Origin: JADCRZ01 sp965200945 | Lineage (GTDB): Bacteria > Bacteroidota > Bacteroidia > Chitinophagales > Chitinophagaceae | DNA length: 64,000 bases | Assembly: GCA_965200945.1 (NCBI GenBank) | Contig: OZ241749.1 | Coordinates: forward strand, 1,860,001-1,924,000 | Direction of reading: 5' to 3' | Shown: piece by piece, positions 1-9,528 of the stretch | Layout of the letters: the number at the start of each line of letters is the position of its first letter | Numbering within the stretch: the stretch's first letter is position 1 | Notes under the pieces: model-generated | What the model saw: the letters and a program-made list of their open reading frames with translations, nothing else | The model's database searches: none | Told to the model about the DNA's origin: nothing | Position numbers and translations under genes: made by a program

Positions 1-333
1 AGTGGAGATCAGCACCCCGATGGTGGAAAACGTGATCACCGTGCCGCTCTCCTTTTTCAGCTGCCCGATATTGATGTGCATGGCGCCGGCAAAAAGCAGG
101 AAACCCAGCATCACTTTCATCAGCGCCGTATTGAAATCGATGCTGCCGACCAGCTTTATGACCTCTGCGAAAAAGCCGGGCCAGTAAAACCCGGTCACGA
201 AAACAAACAGGGATGCCAGCAGGGAAATAATCATGATGCCGATGGTACCCGGCAGCCTGATGACGCGGTGGTTGATATAGCTGAACCCGGCCGTAAGCAC
301 GATGATGATGAAAATAAGTTTGTATACAGGCAA
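1..333 (-). CDS. Cation:proton antiporter (CPA1/NhaP-like), 5' part only
   Basis: The reverse strand reads without a stop from a TTG at 333 to the window edge, giving about 111 residues of a polytopic membrane protein. The N-terminal pattern (hydrophobic helix, then INHRVIRLPGTIG, then further helices and LLFAGAMHINIGQL) is that of the first helices of CPA1-type Na+/H+ exchangers. The only in-frame start after an upstream TAG is this TTG, so the start is a non-ATG codon or misjudged. The gene diverges from the NhaD gene at 517, so two sodium/proton antiporters of different families sit back to back. Family assignment is good; ion specificity cannot be judged from this fragment. Confidence 0.75.
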   Translation of the reverse strand, partial: MPVYKLIFIIIVLTAGFSYINHRVIRLPGTIGIMIISLLASLFVFVTGFYWPGFFAEVIKLVGSIDFNTALMKVMLGFLLFAGAMHINIGQLKKESGTVITFSTIGVLIST

Positions 334-516
334 ATCAGAGTTGTTTTGTGGAGTTGCAATATAAGGCTATTCTGCTATCCCCTTGCCTGCGCCCCCGTTC
401 TTGCATACCCGAAACCCGGTTCGGTAAAATTATTTCTTTATATTGAAGCCCTTGCAGTTGCGCCCGTAGCCGAAAGCTCCGGAATACCTTTAGAACAATC
501 ATAAAAAGAGTCAGTT

Positions 517-1788
517 ATGACGATCCTTCTCATCGCCATTTTCATCGCAGGATACCTGGCAATCGCCCTTGAATACCGGCTGCAAATCAACAAGGCTGCC
601 ATTGCGCTGGTGACGGGCGTTGCCAGCTGGACGGTTTACATGCTGGCCGGCGACACACACAACGTGCTGGATCGTCTTTCGGTACACATCGGCGACATAT
701 CGGGCATCCTGTTCTTTTTGCTCAGTGCCATGACGATCGTTGAACTGATCGATGCGCACGACGGCTTCAATATCCTGACCGACAAGATCCGGCAGACCGA
801 CAAACGGGTGCTGCTGTGGATCATCAGCGGGGTCACCTTCTTCCTGTCGCCCATACTCGATAACCTGACCACTACCATCGTACTGGTGTCTGTGATCAGA
901 AAGCTCATTTACGACCCGCACGACCGGTTCTATTTTATCGGGATGGTGGTCATCGCCGCCAATGCTGGGGGTGCCTGGTCGCCCATCGGCGACGTAACCA
1001 CCACCATGCTGTGGATCGGAGGCCAAATATCCGCCACTGCCATCATCGGCAAAGTGCTTCTGCCTTCCATGATGTGCGTAATTGCCCCTTTGGTCGTTCT
1101 CTCCTTCCGGCTGAAGGGTTCAGTAACCAAACCGGAGCCTGTGGAAAAGGACCACCTCGTTCATTGCCTCTCGCGGAAAGACCAGCTGATCGTGCTGTGC
1201 CTGGGAGTGACCCTTCTGCTCGCGGTGCCGGTATTCAAGACGGTTACCCACCTGCCTCCTTATATGGGCATACTGCTTGGGCTCGGCCTGTTGTGGGTGA
1301 TCACGGAGATCCTCCACGGCGACAAAGATGAAGAAGACAGGCATCAGTTATCCGTAGCCTATGCCCTTCGAAAGATCGACACGCCGAGCATCCTCTTTTT
1401 CCTGGGCATCCTGCTGAGCGTGTCGGCACTGGAAGCGGCCGGCATCCTGTCTGGTTTTGCTGCGGTGCTGTCGGCGCATATTCCGCATGAGAACCTCCTG
1501 GTGGTGATGCTGGGTTTTGTGTCGTCCATAGTCGACAACGTACCGCTGGTGGCGGCGGCCCAGGGCATGTACGGGCTGGATGTTTATCCTAAGGACCATT
1601 CTTTCTGGGAATTTCTGGCTTACTGTACCGGCACGGGCGGCAGCCTGCTGATCATCGGCTCGTCGGCCGGCGTGGCCGCCATGGGCATGGAAAAGATCAC
1701 CTTTGGCTGGTACCTGCGCAACATGAGCTGGCTGGCCCTCACCGGCTTCGGCGCCGGTGCCGCGGTATACCTGCTGCTGCAGGGATAA
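517..1788 (+). CDS. nhaD: NhaD-type Na+/H+ antiporter
   Basis: A 423-residue inner-membrane protein with about a dozen hydrophobic segments, the usual length for the NhaD family of the ion transporter superfamily. These proteins exchange cytoplasmic Na+ (or Li+) for external H+. Recognisable family stretches are FFLSPILDNLTTT (residues about 108-120) and NAGGAWSPIGDVTTTMLW (about 149-166), with a second conserved block SSIVDNVPLVAA near residue 337. The two D-N/T-rich blocks are the inverted-repeat transport core. It stands alone on the plus strand, diverging from the antiporter fragment at 1-333; 183 bases separate the starts. ATG 517 is the first good start. Confidence 0.92.
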   Translation: MTILLIAIFIAGYLAIALEYRLQINKAAIALVTGVASWTVYMLAGDTHNVLDRLSVHIGDISGILFFLLSAMTIVELIDAHDGFNILTDKIRQTDKRVLLWIISGVTFFLSPILDNLTTTIVLVSVIRKLIYDPHDRFYFIGMVVIAANAGGAWSPIGDVTTTMLWIGGQISATAIIGKVLLPSMMCVIAPLVVLSFRLKGSVTKPEPVEKDHLVHCLSRKDQLIVLCLGVTLLLAVPVFKTVTHLPPYMGILLGLGLLWVITEILHGDKDEEDRHQLSVAYALRKIDTPSILFFLGILLSVSALEAAGILSGFAAVLSAHIPHENLLVVMLGFVSSIVDNVPLVAAAQGMYGLDVYPKDHSFWEFLAYCTGTGGSLLIIGSSAGVAAMGMEKITFGWYLRNMSWLALTGFGAGAAVYLLLQG

Positions 1789-1935
1789 AGGAAAAAAGTT
1801 TCTGTAATGCAGGTGAGTTTTATGTGCGACAATCCTGATCAACAGGTTGTTCGATCGGCGTATCGGCCACGGGAAAAAGGACACAATATAATTCCCTGGC
1901 CGCCGTTAAATTGGCCGAATCCAATCTAAATACCT

Positions 1936-3909
1936 ATGAAAGACACCCATTCCTACTCATCCCTTTTCAGCACTTCAAAGATTTTAAAAGCTTCCATTCA
2001 ACCGAGATTCCTCCTTCTTTTTTCGCTGATCCAGCTCAGCATCCATTCTTTCGGCCAGACAACCTATAATTTTTCGACCGCACCTGCCTTGTCGAACCAG
2101 GGCGGATTTTACACCACGCTGGCAACCGTGATCGTCGATGGCGTCAGCTATAAACTCACCCACCTGGGAAACGGCAATTTCTCCTATCTCACAAATGGCG
2201 GAAATGGCAACAGCGCCTGCCTGAAAAAAGACGGCTCAGGCGGAGATTTTCTGCAGATCGAAAGGACGGACGGCGTAGCATTTCAGTTTTACGGAATGTG
2301 GCTCAACAGCGCCAGCATGTACAATCCACCTTACTATCAACCGCCCTATTACGATATCAAATATTATGATCAGAACGGAAGCGAGATCACTTCCGAAACC
2401 TCCGTTTCGAATGTACAGAATGAAACAGTCACCATAAGCAAGAACCTGAAAGTGAAAATGGTGAAGGTCACGTACAATGCCATAATGACTTTCAAACTGG
2501 ATGACCTCATTGTAGGACCGGCAGCGGCATCGGCGCCGAGCGTAACGACGGCGTCTATAAATCAATTTACTTCCAGCTCCTGTATGATGGGAGGCAACGT
2601 TACGGACGAGCAGCTGGCTTCGGTGACCGACCGGGGCGTGGTCTTCAATACTTCCGGCACCCCGACGGTCTCCGACAACAAAAGACAAATAGGCAGCGGC
2701 GCCGGTGCCTATTCGCAAAATGTAACAGGACTGAACCCCGCCACCCAGTACTATGTAAGATCCTATGCGATCAATTCGGCAGGCACCACGTACGGCACGC
2801 AGTATACTTTCACCACAGCCAGCCCCTTCAACCTGGGGCAGACCCATTACTTCAACACCGCCTGGGTTAGTACGACCGGCCAGGCTACGCCCTTTACCAA
2901 ATGGGTGGAAGGCTGGAACATCACGGCCACAGGCACAGGAACGGGTCTGGTGGCCGTTTCGCGGATCACCGGAACTTCGGGTACCGCAGCGGCGGCCGAA
3001 GGGGCGGCTTCGGCAAGGGCCATAAGCAGCACCTCGACCGAAGACCTGGTTTCCATGTCGGTAAAAACAGGCGACAACAGCAGGTTCGACCTGCAAAGCT
3101 TTAAATTCAAATACCTGACGAAACTGGCCAACACCGCTTTCGGAACGATCACGGTCACCGGTTATCTGAACGGCACGCCCGTACCGGGGGCTGTGGCATC
3201 ACTCACCAACATCCCGCAGGCAACATCGACATCTTATGCGTATTCGACATTCGACCTGACTGCGAACAATAATTTCAACAGCATCGACCAATTCGTTGTC
3301 ACAGCAGCCGATCCGGCCAGCGGGGCGCGGTTAAGTGCGATCGATCTGGATGTACTGGATGTGGCTCCCGCAGCTACCTTGCCTGTAAAACTTCAAAAAA
3401 TCACCGCCAGCATGGCAGGCAATTCATGTATTCTCGCCTGGACAACCGCGCAGGAACAAAATACGAGGGACTTCGATGTTGAATATTCTGCCGACGGCAC
3501 GAATTACAACCGGATAGGCAGCGTTTCTGCAGCAGGAAACAGCAACCAGAGCAGGAATTATACTTTCACTCATTCAACGCTCTCAGCCGGCAACAATTTT
3601 TACCGCCTCAGGATGAACGACATCGACAACCGGTTCGAATACAGCCAGGTGGTGGGGGTAAAAAAACCGGCCAGCCTGGAATCACTGAACGTTTATCCCA
3701 ACCCCGTAAAAAACGGGCAACTGATAGTGCATACGGCGAACGATGTAAAGTTCCCCCAACCCTATCGCGTCATGAATGCGGCGGGCACCACGCTGCAACA
3801 GGGAAGCATGCTTTCCGGTACCCAAAAAATAGACGTGTCGTCCCTGAAAACCGGAAGCTACCTGATCGTGCTGAACAACGGCCAGGCCCGGCAGTTCTTC
3901 GTGGAGTGA
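1936..3909 (+). CDS. Secreted protein with type IX secretion C-terminal sorting domain
   Basis: A 657-residue exported protein. Residues 1 to about 40 hold a long signal peptide (basic N-region, then a hydrophobic stretch ending SFGQ). The middle contains a fibronectin-III-like region with the repeated phrase GTTYGTQYTFTT near residue 285, common in Bacteroidota surface proteins. Residues from about 480 on are VKLQKITAS...FDVEYSADGTNYNRIG...FYRLR, the classic module before a T9SS type A signal; the terminal 80 residues carry the sorting signal (LNVYPNPV ... GSYLIVLNNG). No catalytic motif is visible, so the ligand or substrate is unknown. It is monocistronic. The sorting domain implies a type IX secretion system elsewhere in the genome. 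Confidence 0.85.
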   Translation: MKDTHSYSSLFSTSKILKASIQPRFLLLFSLIQLSIHSFGQTTYNFSTAPALSNQGGFYTTLATVIVDGVSYKLTHLGNGNFSYLTNGGNGNSACLKKDGSGGDFLQIERTDGVAFQFYGMWLNSASMYNPPYYQPPYYDIKYYDQNGSEITSETSVSNVQNETVTISKNLKVKMVKVTYNAIMTFKLDDLIVGPAAASAPSVTTASINQFTSSSCMMGGNVTDEQLASVTDRGVVFNTSGTPTVSDNKRQIGSGAGAYSQNVTGLNPATQYYVRSYAINSAGTTYGTQYTFTTASPFNLGQTHYFNTAWVSTTGQATPFTKWVEGWNITATGTGTGLVAVSRITGTSGTAAAAEGAASARAISSTSTEDLVSMSVKTGDNSRFDLQSFKFKYLTKLANTAFGTITVTGYLNGTPVPGAVASLTNIPQATSTSYAYSTFDLTANNNFNSIDQFVVTAADPASGARLSAIDLDVLDVAPAATLPVKLQKITASMAGNSCILAWTTAQEQNTRDFDVEYSADGTNYNRIGSVSAAGNSNQSRNYTFTHSTLSAGNNFYRLRMNDIDNRFEYSQVVGVKKPASLESLNVYPNPVKNGQLIVHTANDVKFPQPYRVMNAAGTTLQQGSMLSGTQKIDVSSLKTGSYLIVLNNGQARQFFVE

Positions 3910-4053
3910 CCTGTTGTTTGGTTACAACAAAACCGCTGTACTAAGAAGCGGCGGACACAGCGCTCCGGCCCGCTGAATTTTTGGAAACGGAGCGTAGGCA
4001 CCGGCCGGTCTCCGGTCTGTTGTGAACTTCATTGAGTGCCGGTTATATAATAA

Positions 4054-4509
4054 TTTCCTGGGGCAGTTTGCCGACGCCGAAGGCAAAAACGGCTCGCCCG
4101 CTGGGCCGGTAAAGAAGCCATCGCAGGCAGCACGGAGCGCTTGAAACAGATCGCCGCCGACATGGTCGCCCCCTTCGAGCAACGCACGAAGGGCAGCCGG
4201 GACAAAGTCATGTTCGTAACCATGAGCCGCCGCATCGCGGTGGAGCTCCACGACGAGAGCGTGCTGCTGCGGCCGGAGTGGTACCATAAAAAGATCGCCC
4301 ATGAACTGGTGGAGAGCGTGCGCGGGAACATTTCCATCGACCGGCAGCTGAAGGAAAGCGTACAGGCCCACATCAGAAGGCATATCAAGCGGATCTTGCG
4401 CCTGTACCGGTATCCGCCGGATGACCCGGCCACCGGCGACTATACCGTGTCCGTGAACAAAGTGATCACCCAGGCCGGGCTGCTGCCTGATGCGTGGAGC
4501 CGGGAATGA
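4054..4509 (+). pseudogene. hsdR: Remnant of a type I restriction endonuclease subunit (hsdR), internally deleted
   Basis: The open frame begins after a stop at 4051 and has no credible start codon. From about 4084 it encodes LARWAGKEAIAGSTERLKQIA...EQRTKG...KVMFVTMSRRIAVELHDE..LLRPEW, which matches the HsdR motor region (the MSRRIAVEL motif). It then jumps directly to HELVESVRGNISIDRQLKESVQAHIRRHIKRILRLYRYPP, which is the HsdR C-terminal region. In intact HsdR several hundred residues, including helicase motifs, lie between these blocks. So an in-frame internal deletion plus loss of the whole N-terminal nuclease half is visible. No hsdM or hsdS lies nearby. It could be translated from TTG 4141 as a 122-residue fragment but cannot act as a restriction motor. 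Confidence 0.85.
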
Positions 4510-4538
4510 TCGGAAGCGGCCCATCCCACCTGAATGGT

Positions 4539-4546
4539 TATTTTTG
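4539..4546 (+). promoter_or_regulatory. Possible -7 box of the TauE/SafE gene
   Basis: TATTTTTG fits the Bacteroidota -7 consensus TAnnTTTG and lies 49 bases before ATG 4596. No TTG is found at the expected -33 position, so the call is tentative. Confidence 0.4.
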
Positions 4547-4595
4547 CCGGGTCTTCCTGCTGCCTCATCTGCAGAAAGGGCATATATCGTAATCT

Positions 4596-5423
4596 ATGGA
4601 CAATTTATTTGTATTGCTACTTATTGGGCTGGCGGTGGGTACGCTCGGCACGCTGATCGGGGCCGGGGGCGGCTTTATTCTGGTACCGGTGCTGCTGCTG
4701 ACCCATCCGGCGCTGAGCGCGGAGAAAGTGACGGCCATCTCCATGGCAATCGTCGCCGGCAATGCGATCTCGGGGTCCGTAGCCTATGCCAGGTCGGGCC
4801 GCATCGACTACAGGGCGGGCATCCTGTTCGCCTTGTTCACCATCCCCGGTTCCATACTGGGCGTATTGATCACCCGGTATATCCCACGGCACTGGTTCGA
4901 TCCTGTATTTGGCGGCCTGCTGATCATCCTGGCCTTTTTTCTTTTTTTTGGTTCAGATAAAAACGATCAAAGGAATAAAGCGCAGATAGAAGAGAACGGC
5001 TGGAAACATCACTCGCTGCGCGACCGGTCGGGCAAGAAGTATTCTTACTACTTCAACCAGTACAGAGGGATTCTAATCAGCATAATGGTCGGCTTTCTGT
5101 CGCCTATCCTGGGCATCGGCGGCGGCATCATACATGTACCTGCACTGGTACAGTGGCTGCAGTTCCCGGTATACATCGCCACCGCCACTTCTCATTTCAT
5201 TCTCGCCGTAATGTCGACAGTAAGCGTGATCGTTCATATCTGCAAAGGGAGCTACGACGATCCGGCCATATTGAGAATGGTTCTTGCGCTGGGTGCGGGA
5301 GCCGTTACCGGGGCGCAGATCGGCGCGCAGCTTTCCCATAAGATCAAAGGGAGAATGATCATCAGGGCACTGGCTGTTTCGCTTGCGCTGGTGGGGGTGC
5401 GGATACTGGCCTCGGCGCTGTAG
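4596..5423 (+). CDS. TauE/SafE family permease (DUF81)
   Basis: A 275-residue membrane protein with about eight hydrophobic segments. The two halves each begin with a glycine-rich turn typical of this family: GTLGTLIGAGGGFILVPVLLL near residue 15 and GFLSPILGIGGGIIHVPALV near residue 165, reflecting the internal duplication. Family members export sulfite, sulfonates or related small anions across the inner membrane; the substrate here cannot be told. It stands alone between the hsdR remnant and the convergent VKOR/SPW gene, which ends 61 bases downstream. Length is normal for the family. Confidence 0.88.
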   Translation: MDNLFVLLLIGLAVGTLGTLIGAGGGFILVPVLLLTHPALSAEKVTAISMAIVAGNAISGSVAYARSGRIDYRAGILFALFTIPGSILGVLITRYIPRHWFDPVFGGLLIILAFFLFFGSDKNDQRNKAQIEENGWKHHSLRDRSGKKYSYYFNQYRGILISIMVGFLSPILGIGGGIIHVPALVQWLQFPVYIATATSHFILAVMSTVSVIVHICKGSYDDPAILRMVLALGAGAVTGAQIGAQLSHKIKGRMIIRALAVSLALVGVRILASAL

Positions 5424-5484
5424 CGCGCAGGTCAAAACCCGGTGATCCTGCCGGTCGTCGGTCCCAGGCTGACCCGGGCTGCCC

Positions 5485-7014
5485 TCAGACCACGTATTTG
5501 TTCCACAACCCGTACTGCTCCTTCACGACGCCGCGCGGCAAGCTCAACGCCGCCGCCGCCAGTCCGGCGATCGTATCGATGATCTTCAGCACGGTATGGC
5601 CGTCCTGAAGGAACCAGCAGGTGATGCCGGCAGCCAGTCCCAGCAGCACATTCAGGTAACGGCCCGCGCGCACCACTTCTCCCATGCAGATCACCGAAAC
5701 GACCACGATCAGGGCGCCGCACAAATGATTCAGGTTGGCGAGCGGCGCCTGGATGCCGACCCCCAGCTTGTCTGGCAGCGCGACCAGCAGGATGCCGGCA
5801 ACCGCAGACAACAGCAGGGTCGGGGGCACGCTGAAGCCCCATACGGAGGCTTTGAATACCTTTCCGAAATGATCGGGCAGCTCCATGATCTGCGGAGAGC
5901 GGTCGTCTTTCTTCATTGTGGCCGGCTGGCCGCCTTTCCAGAAGACGGGCCAGAATTTCTCCCCGTTTCGTATTGACTGCACCATGTGCTGGCACATGGC
6001 AACCACTTCATCGATCTCGAGCGGCAGCATCGGCAGCATGATGCAGGCCGCCAGTAAACAGAACGTGCACCAGGCGCCCACCACCAGCGGCTGCGAGATC
6101 ACCAGAAATATATGGACCAGTCCGAGCGGGATCACCAGGATGCCGAACAGGGCGACCATCCAGGGCATGGTGCGCCAGCGCGAAGGGCTTCCCATATACC
6201 CCATCAGGAACTCGAACGTATAGGCAAGCGAACCCAGGCCGGCATCGGACACAAACAGCGACTGCGACATGTGCGAGGTCAGTACCTGCGTACTGCTGCC
6301 GCCGAAGAAAGGATCCCACAGGGTGTCGATGTATCCCAGCTGAAAAGCGGCCAGGTAGCGGGAAACGACAAAGCCCAAAAATCCGAGCACGATCATGATC
6401 CAGCGCTGCGGCCAGCTGGAGGGGTTGTAAGACCACCCTTCCGGCACTTCGCTGCCCATCTTCATGTACATCATCATATTCGGCATGCCCGGGATGAGCA
6501 CGGTCAGTGAAACGACCAGCATGCCAACCAGCGTATCGTTGAGGTAGGCCACCGCGGAAGGCGACCAGAACAGCAGGGGCGCCATGCTGAGCCAGATACC
6601 GATGAAACAGCTTATCCAGACACTTATGGGGCGGTCGGGTTTTAAAGACCGCAGCCCGAAGATCACCAGCAGGATGCCGGAAACGATATCGCTCCATTTC
6701 ATGGCACTGATGCGCCCTGCGAGCGACAGCCACACGGGCCTGCCGCCGGCCGGCATCACCGTCCCCTTGGCGTAACTGAAAGTAAGGGGGGAGAGAACGA
6801 GCCAGCAGCCCAGAAGAACGACCGTCCAATAGATCCAGAGCGTCTGCATGTGGTGCATCTGTACCATTTGCACGCGCTGGTCACGGGTCATCTCCATACC
6901 GTCCTGTTTCATGTCCCGGTCATCCATACCGGGGCGGGTAACACCCCTGTTACCCATATTCATGTCCATGTCCTCCATCCCTTTTTTATCTTGTTTCTTT
7001 TCATGCTTCTGCAT
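5485..7014 (-). CDS. Membrane protein with SPW-type helices and a vitamin K epoxide reductase (VKOR) domain
   Basis: A 509-residue polytopic protein. Residues 1-55 are hydrophilic and unusually rich in Met, Asp and His (MEDMDMNMG, DMKQDGMEM, MVQMHHMQ). The next part carries SPW-repeat-like helix pairs (WSDIVSGILLVIFGL). From about residue 210 follows a VKOR-like bundle with the redox pair CTFC in VVGAWCTFCLLAA near residue 325; VKOR proteins pass electrons from disulfide exchange to quinone. A further set of helices ends the protein. It lies 10 bases downstream of the GH15 gene on the same strand, so the two are probably one operon. The fusion suggests periplasmic thiol or quinone chemistry; the substrate is unknown, and the Met-rich head could bind copper (inference). 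Confidence 0.75.
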   Translation of the reverse strand: MQKHEKKQDKKGMEDMDMNMGNRGVTRPGMDDRDMKQDGMEMTRDQRVQMVQMHHMQTLWIYWTVVLLGCWLVLSPLTFSYAKGTVMPAGGRPVWLSLAGRISAMKWSDIVSGILLVIFGLRSLKPDRPISVWISCFIGIWLSMAPLLFWSPSAVAYLNDTLVGMLVVSLTVLIPGMPNMMMYMKMGSEVPEGWSYNPSSWPQRWIMIVLGFLGFVVSRYLAAFQLGYIDTLWDPFFGGSSTQVLTSHMSQSLFVSDAGLGSLAYTFEFLMGYMGSPSRWRTMPWMVALFGILVIPLGLVHIFLVISQPLVVGAWCTFCLLAACIMLPMLPLEIDEVVAMCQHMVQSIRNGEKFWPVFWKGGQPATMKKDDRSPQIMELPDHFGKVFKASVWGFSVPPTLLLSAVAGILLVALPDKLGVGIQAPLANLNHLCGALIVVVSVICMGEVVRAGRYLNVLLGLAAGITCWFLQDGHTVLKIIDTIAGLAAAALSLPRGVVKEQYGLWNKYVV

Positions 7015-7024
7015 ATGATCCGAT

Positions 7025-9394
7025 TTATTTTTCTTCGATCTCCACGTCGAAATTCTTTTCTTCCCACCGGTTGGCAGCCGTCCATAAAAAGGTGAACCGG
7101 ATATGACCGCTGCCGTTATTTTCCACCGGCAGATCTGCTATGAACAATCCGATGCCGGTATCTTTTGTTCTCAGGTCATTCTTCGACCCCCAGTCGTCGT
7201 CCGTCCAGCTTATGACTGCCGGCGCCATAACCTCGATCCGTAATTTTTTTCCTGCGGCGACCGTTTTGCGCTGGTTGTCGAAACGCCATGTCTGGAACGG
7301 GGATACCGTTTTTCGGGTGAGATAGCGCTCCTGTGTTTGCGGCGGCATGTCGAACACTTCTTCGTTCTGGATGGAGGCGCATAATTTCAGGTATTCGGCA
7401 TGTGCCCAGGTGAGCGGCATGGCCGAGCCGGAAGGTTTCCCGGAGAACAGGTTCTTTGCCGGGATATCGTCCGTATCCCATACCTGTTCGGGCAGCAGGC
7501 CCTGGTTTGTGAAACTTTCCATGGCTTTCAACAGGTTGCGGGCGCCTTCCATGTTTCCGGCGGCGATTTCGTAGTGGCCTCTTTCGCCTGTGAGCAGAGG
7601 CCATGCACGGCCAATGCCGGTGCCGGAGTAAGGGTTTCCGTTGCTGTCTTCGCCGTACCCGTCGTTCAGGTAGCGGTGCCAGCAGGGGCCGCCCGGGGTG
7701 TCCACTTTCAGCGTGGCATCGATCACTTTGATCGTATCGAGGATTTTAGGATCCGACGCTTCCCGCAGGCCAAACCGCACCAGCGCCAGTGCATCCGCGC
7801 TCACCAGTTCACTGAGGAGTATGCTGCCTTCGCCGTGCAGATGGTTTTTGAGATCGATACGGCGGTCTCCCAGCGCTGCGGCTGCCACCTCCCGGAACGG
7901 ATTGATACGGATATAGTATCCGGAGACGCCGGTCTTTTGCGCGAGGGAAGTTCCGGTCACATAGGTCCACCGTTCTATTTCATCGTTCCAGCTGTCGGCT
8001 GTTTCCCTGCAGTATGCAGCCAGCTCATGTTCGCCGTTCGCCTCTGCCAGGTCGGCCCCGGCAAGCAGCCCGGCTATCTCCGCCGCCAGGGTAAAAGTCG
8101 ACAAACCCTTTTCTTCCTCCCACCTGTCTTGTTCTGTATAGGGACCGCGTACGACCAGGTAGCAGATCGCTTTTTTTATGCCCGGCCAGTACCTCGACAT
8201 TCTCGCTTCGTCGATGGCATTGAAGCGGTTGCATTTATCCATCAGCAGAAGCGGCAAAGCCATCTGGTCCATCTGGATCCCTTTCCAGTGAGGGTCGCCG
8301 GAGAGCCACATGTTTTGCGGCCAGCTGCCGTCCGTGTTTTGAGTCGACATCAGGTAATTCAGGATGCGGACCGCATCCTCCTTCGATTGCAACGCCATAA
8401 ACCCGCCCGCGCTCTCCACCAAGTCTCTCGGCCATACCAGGTGATAGCCGCCCGTATCCTTGTCTCCTTTCGTTTGTCCCCAGGGAATAGACAGGCTGGC
8501 AATAATGCCGCCGGGAAACGTTTTTGCTTCATTCATGCGGAGCACCATACTGCTGAGCTTCACATATTTCCCCTTTATATCCAGCAGTCCCTGCAGCCAC
8601 TGCTCCCATTCACGCATATACCAGGTTTTCGCCGACTTAAAACCATCCAGCAGGCTTCCAAGGGCGTAATTGGCAGCTTCCGAAGTCGTTCTGCCAAAAC
8701 TCAGGGCCAGCACAAAATCCCCTGCTCCGGAGAGGTCTATCTCGCCGGTCAGCGATATGTTGCCATGCTCGGCCTGGGTATATTCCCACCGCATCTCTTT
8801 ATGTTGGTGGATGTCCGTCCACCCATCCGAGACCCCTACGAAGCCTGCCGAGCGTTTCAGCCATGGCACCGTGGAGGCCAGGGCAAAGGTCAGCCCTTCG
8901 CTTTGGGCAAAAAGCATGGGAACGCCTTTGTACTCCGCCGTCCATCCGGAATTGTCGCCGCCGTGGTTGCAGAGGTGCGGGGCGGCCAAGGCGAACAGAT
9001 GCAAGGTGTCTTTTTCTGCGGGCTCGAAATTTATCTTCTGCAGCACCGTGTTGCGGAAGGGATCGGCAATGATTTCTTTGGTTATCCGGTATTTCTTGCT
9101 AGCGCATGTGTTTACGATGCGGTAAGCCGGTATCCCGTCGTGCATCATTTGTACTTCGTGCCCCGTATCCTTTTTCTCTTCCGAAAAAAAATCCTTCCCG
9201 TCGCTTACCAAGAACCCCATGTCTTTCATACAGGCGATGTCTTCCCGGGGATAATAGACCTCGTTTACAATTCCTTCTCCCAGCGTAAAAACCACGCCCG
9301 ACGCTGCATTCAGCGCCTTGCCGATCCCCGATTTGCTGCTGTAGGTCCAGTGGGCCAGGTTTCCCGGTGCGCCGGGTGCATATGTTTCTCCCAT
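7025..9394 (-). CDS. Glycoside hydrolase family 15 (glucoamylase/glucodextranase type)
   Basis: A 789-residue protein of bacterial GH15 layout: an N-terminal beta-sandwich (about 1-275, starting APGAPGNLAHWTYSSKSGIG), an (alpha/alpha)6 barrel (about 290-680) and a C-terminal beta-rich tail. The expected acid and base glutamates fall in RWEEEKGLSTFTLAAE (about residue 425) and LLPEQVWD (about 635). GWPRDLVE-like text (VWPRDLVESAGG) marks the substrate pocket. The enzyme releases glucose from alpha-glucan non-reducing ends. There is no signal peptide, which suggests a cytoplasmic role such as turnover of storage or osmoprotective glucan (inference). It leads an apparent operon with the VKOR/SPW gene. 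A tandem TTCTAAT element lies 134 bases upstream. Confidence 0.9.
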   Translation of the reverse strand: MGETYAPGAPGNLAHWTYSSKSGIGKALNAASGVVFTLGEGIVNEVYYPREDIACMKDMGFLVSDGKDFFSEEKKDTGHEVQMMHDGIPAYRIVNTCASKKYRITKEIIADPFRNTVLQKINFEPAEKDTLHLFALAAPHLCNHGGDNSGWTAEYKGVPMLFAQSEGLTFALASTVPWLKRSAGFVGVSDGWTDIHQHKEMRWEYTQAEHGNISLTGEIDLSGAGDFVLALSFGRTTSEAANYALGSLLDGFKSAKTWYMREWEQWLQGLLDIKGKYVKLSSMVLRMNEAKTFPGGIIASLSIPWGQTKGDKDTGGYHLVWPRDLVESAGGFMALQSKEDAVRILNYLMSTQNTDGSWPQNMWLSGDPHWKGIQMDQMALPLLLMDKCNRFNAIDEARMSRYWPGIKKAICYLVVRGPYTEQDRWEEEKGLSTFTLAAEIAGLLAGADLAEANGEHELAAYCRETADSWNDEIERWTYVTGTSLAQKTGVSGYYIRINPFREVAAAALGDRRIDLKNHLHGEGSILLSELVSADALALVRFGLREASDPKILDTIKVIDATLKVDTPGGPCWHRYLNDGYGEDSNGNPYSGTGIGRAWPLLTGERGHYEIAAGNMEGARNLLKAMESFTNQGLLPEQVWDTDDIPAKNLFSGKPSGSAMPLTWAHAEYLKLCASIQNEEVFDMPPQTQERYLTRKTVSPFQTWRFDNQRKTVAAGKKLRIEVMAPAVISWTDDDWGSKNDLRTKDTGIGLFIADLPVENNGSGHIRFTFLWTAANRWEEKNFDVEIEEK

Positions 9395-9528
9395 CTTACT
9401 TTTTTTAAACTGAAAAATCCGGACATTGGTCAGGTGTGACCGGTTGCCGGAAGCAACCGCACAGCCGGGAGGATCCAGGGTTTACAAAACGAGATCAACG
9501 ATCAAACCAGTTGTGAAAAGGAAGGCAC

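Noticed and set aside
7400..9439. A 679-codon open frame on the plus strand
   Set aside because: It is antisense to the well-supported GH15 gene and its translation has no recognisable domain; high GC in the third codon position produces such shadows.
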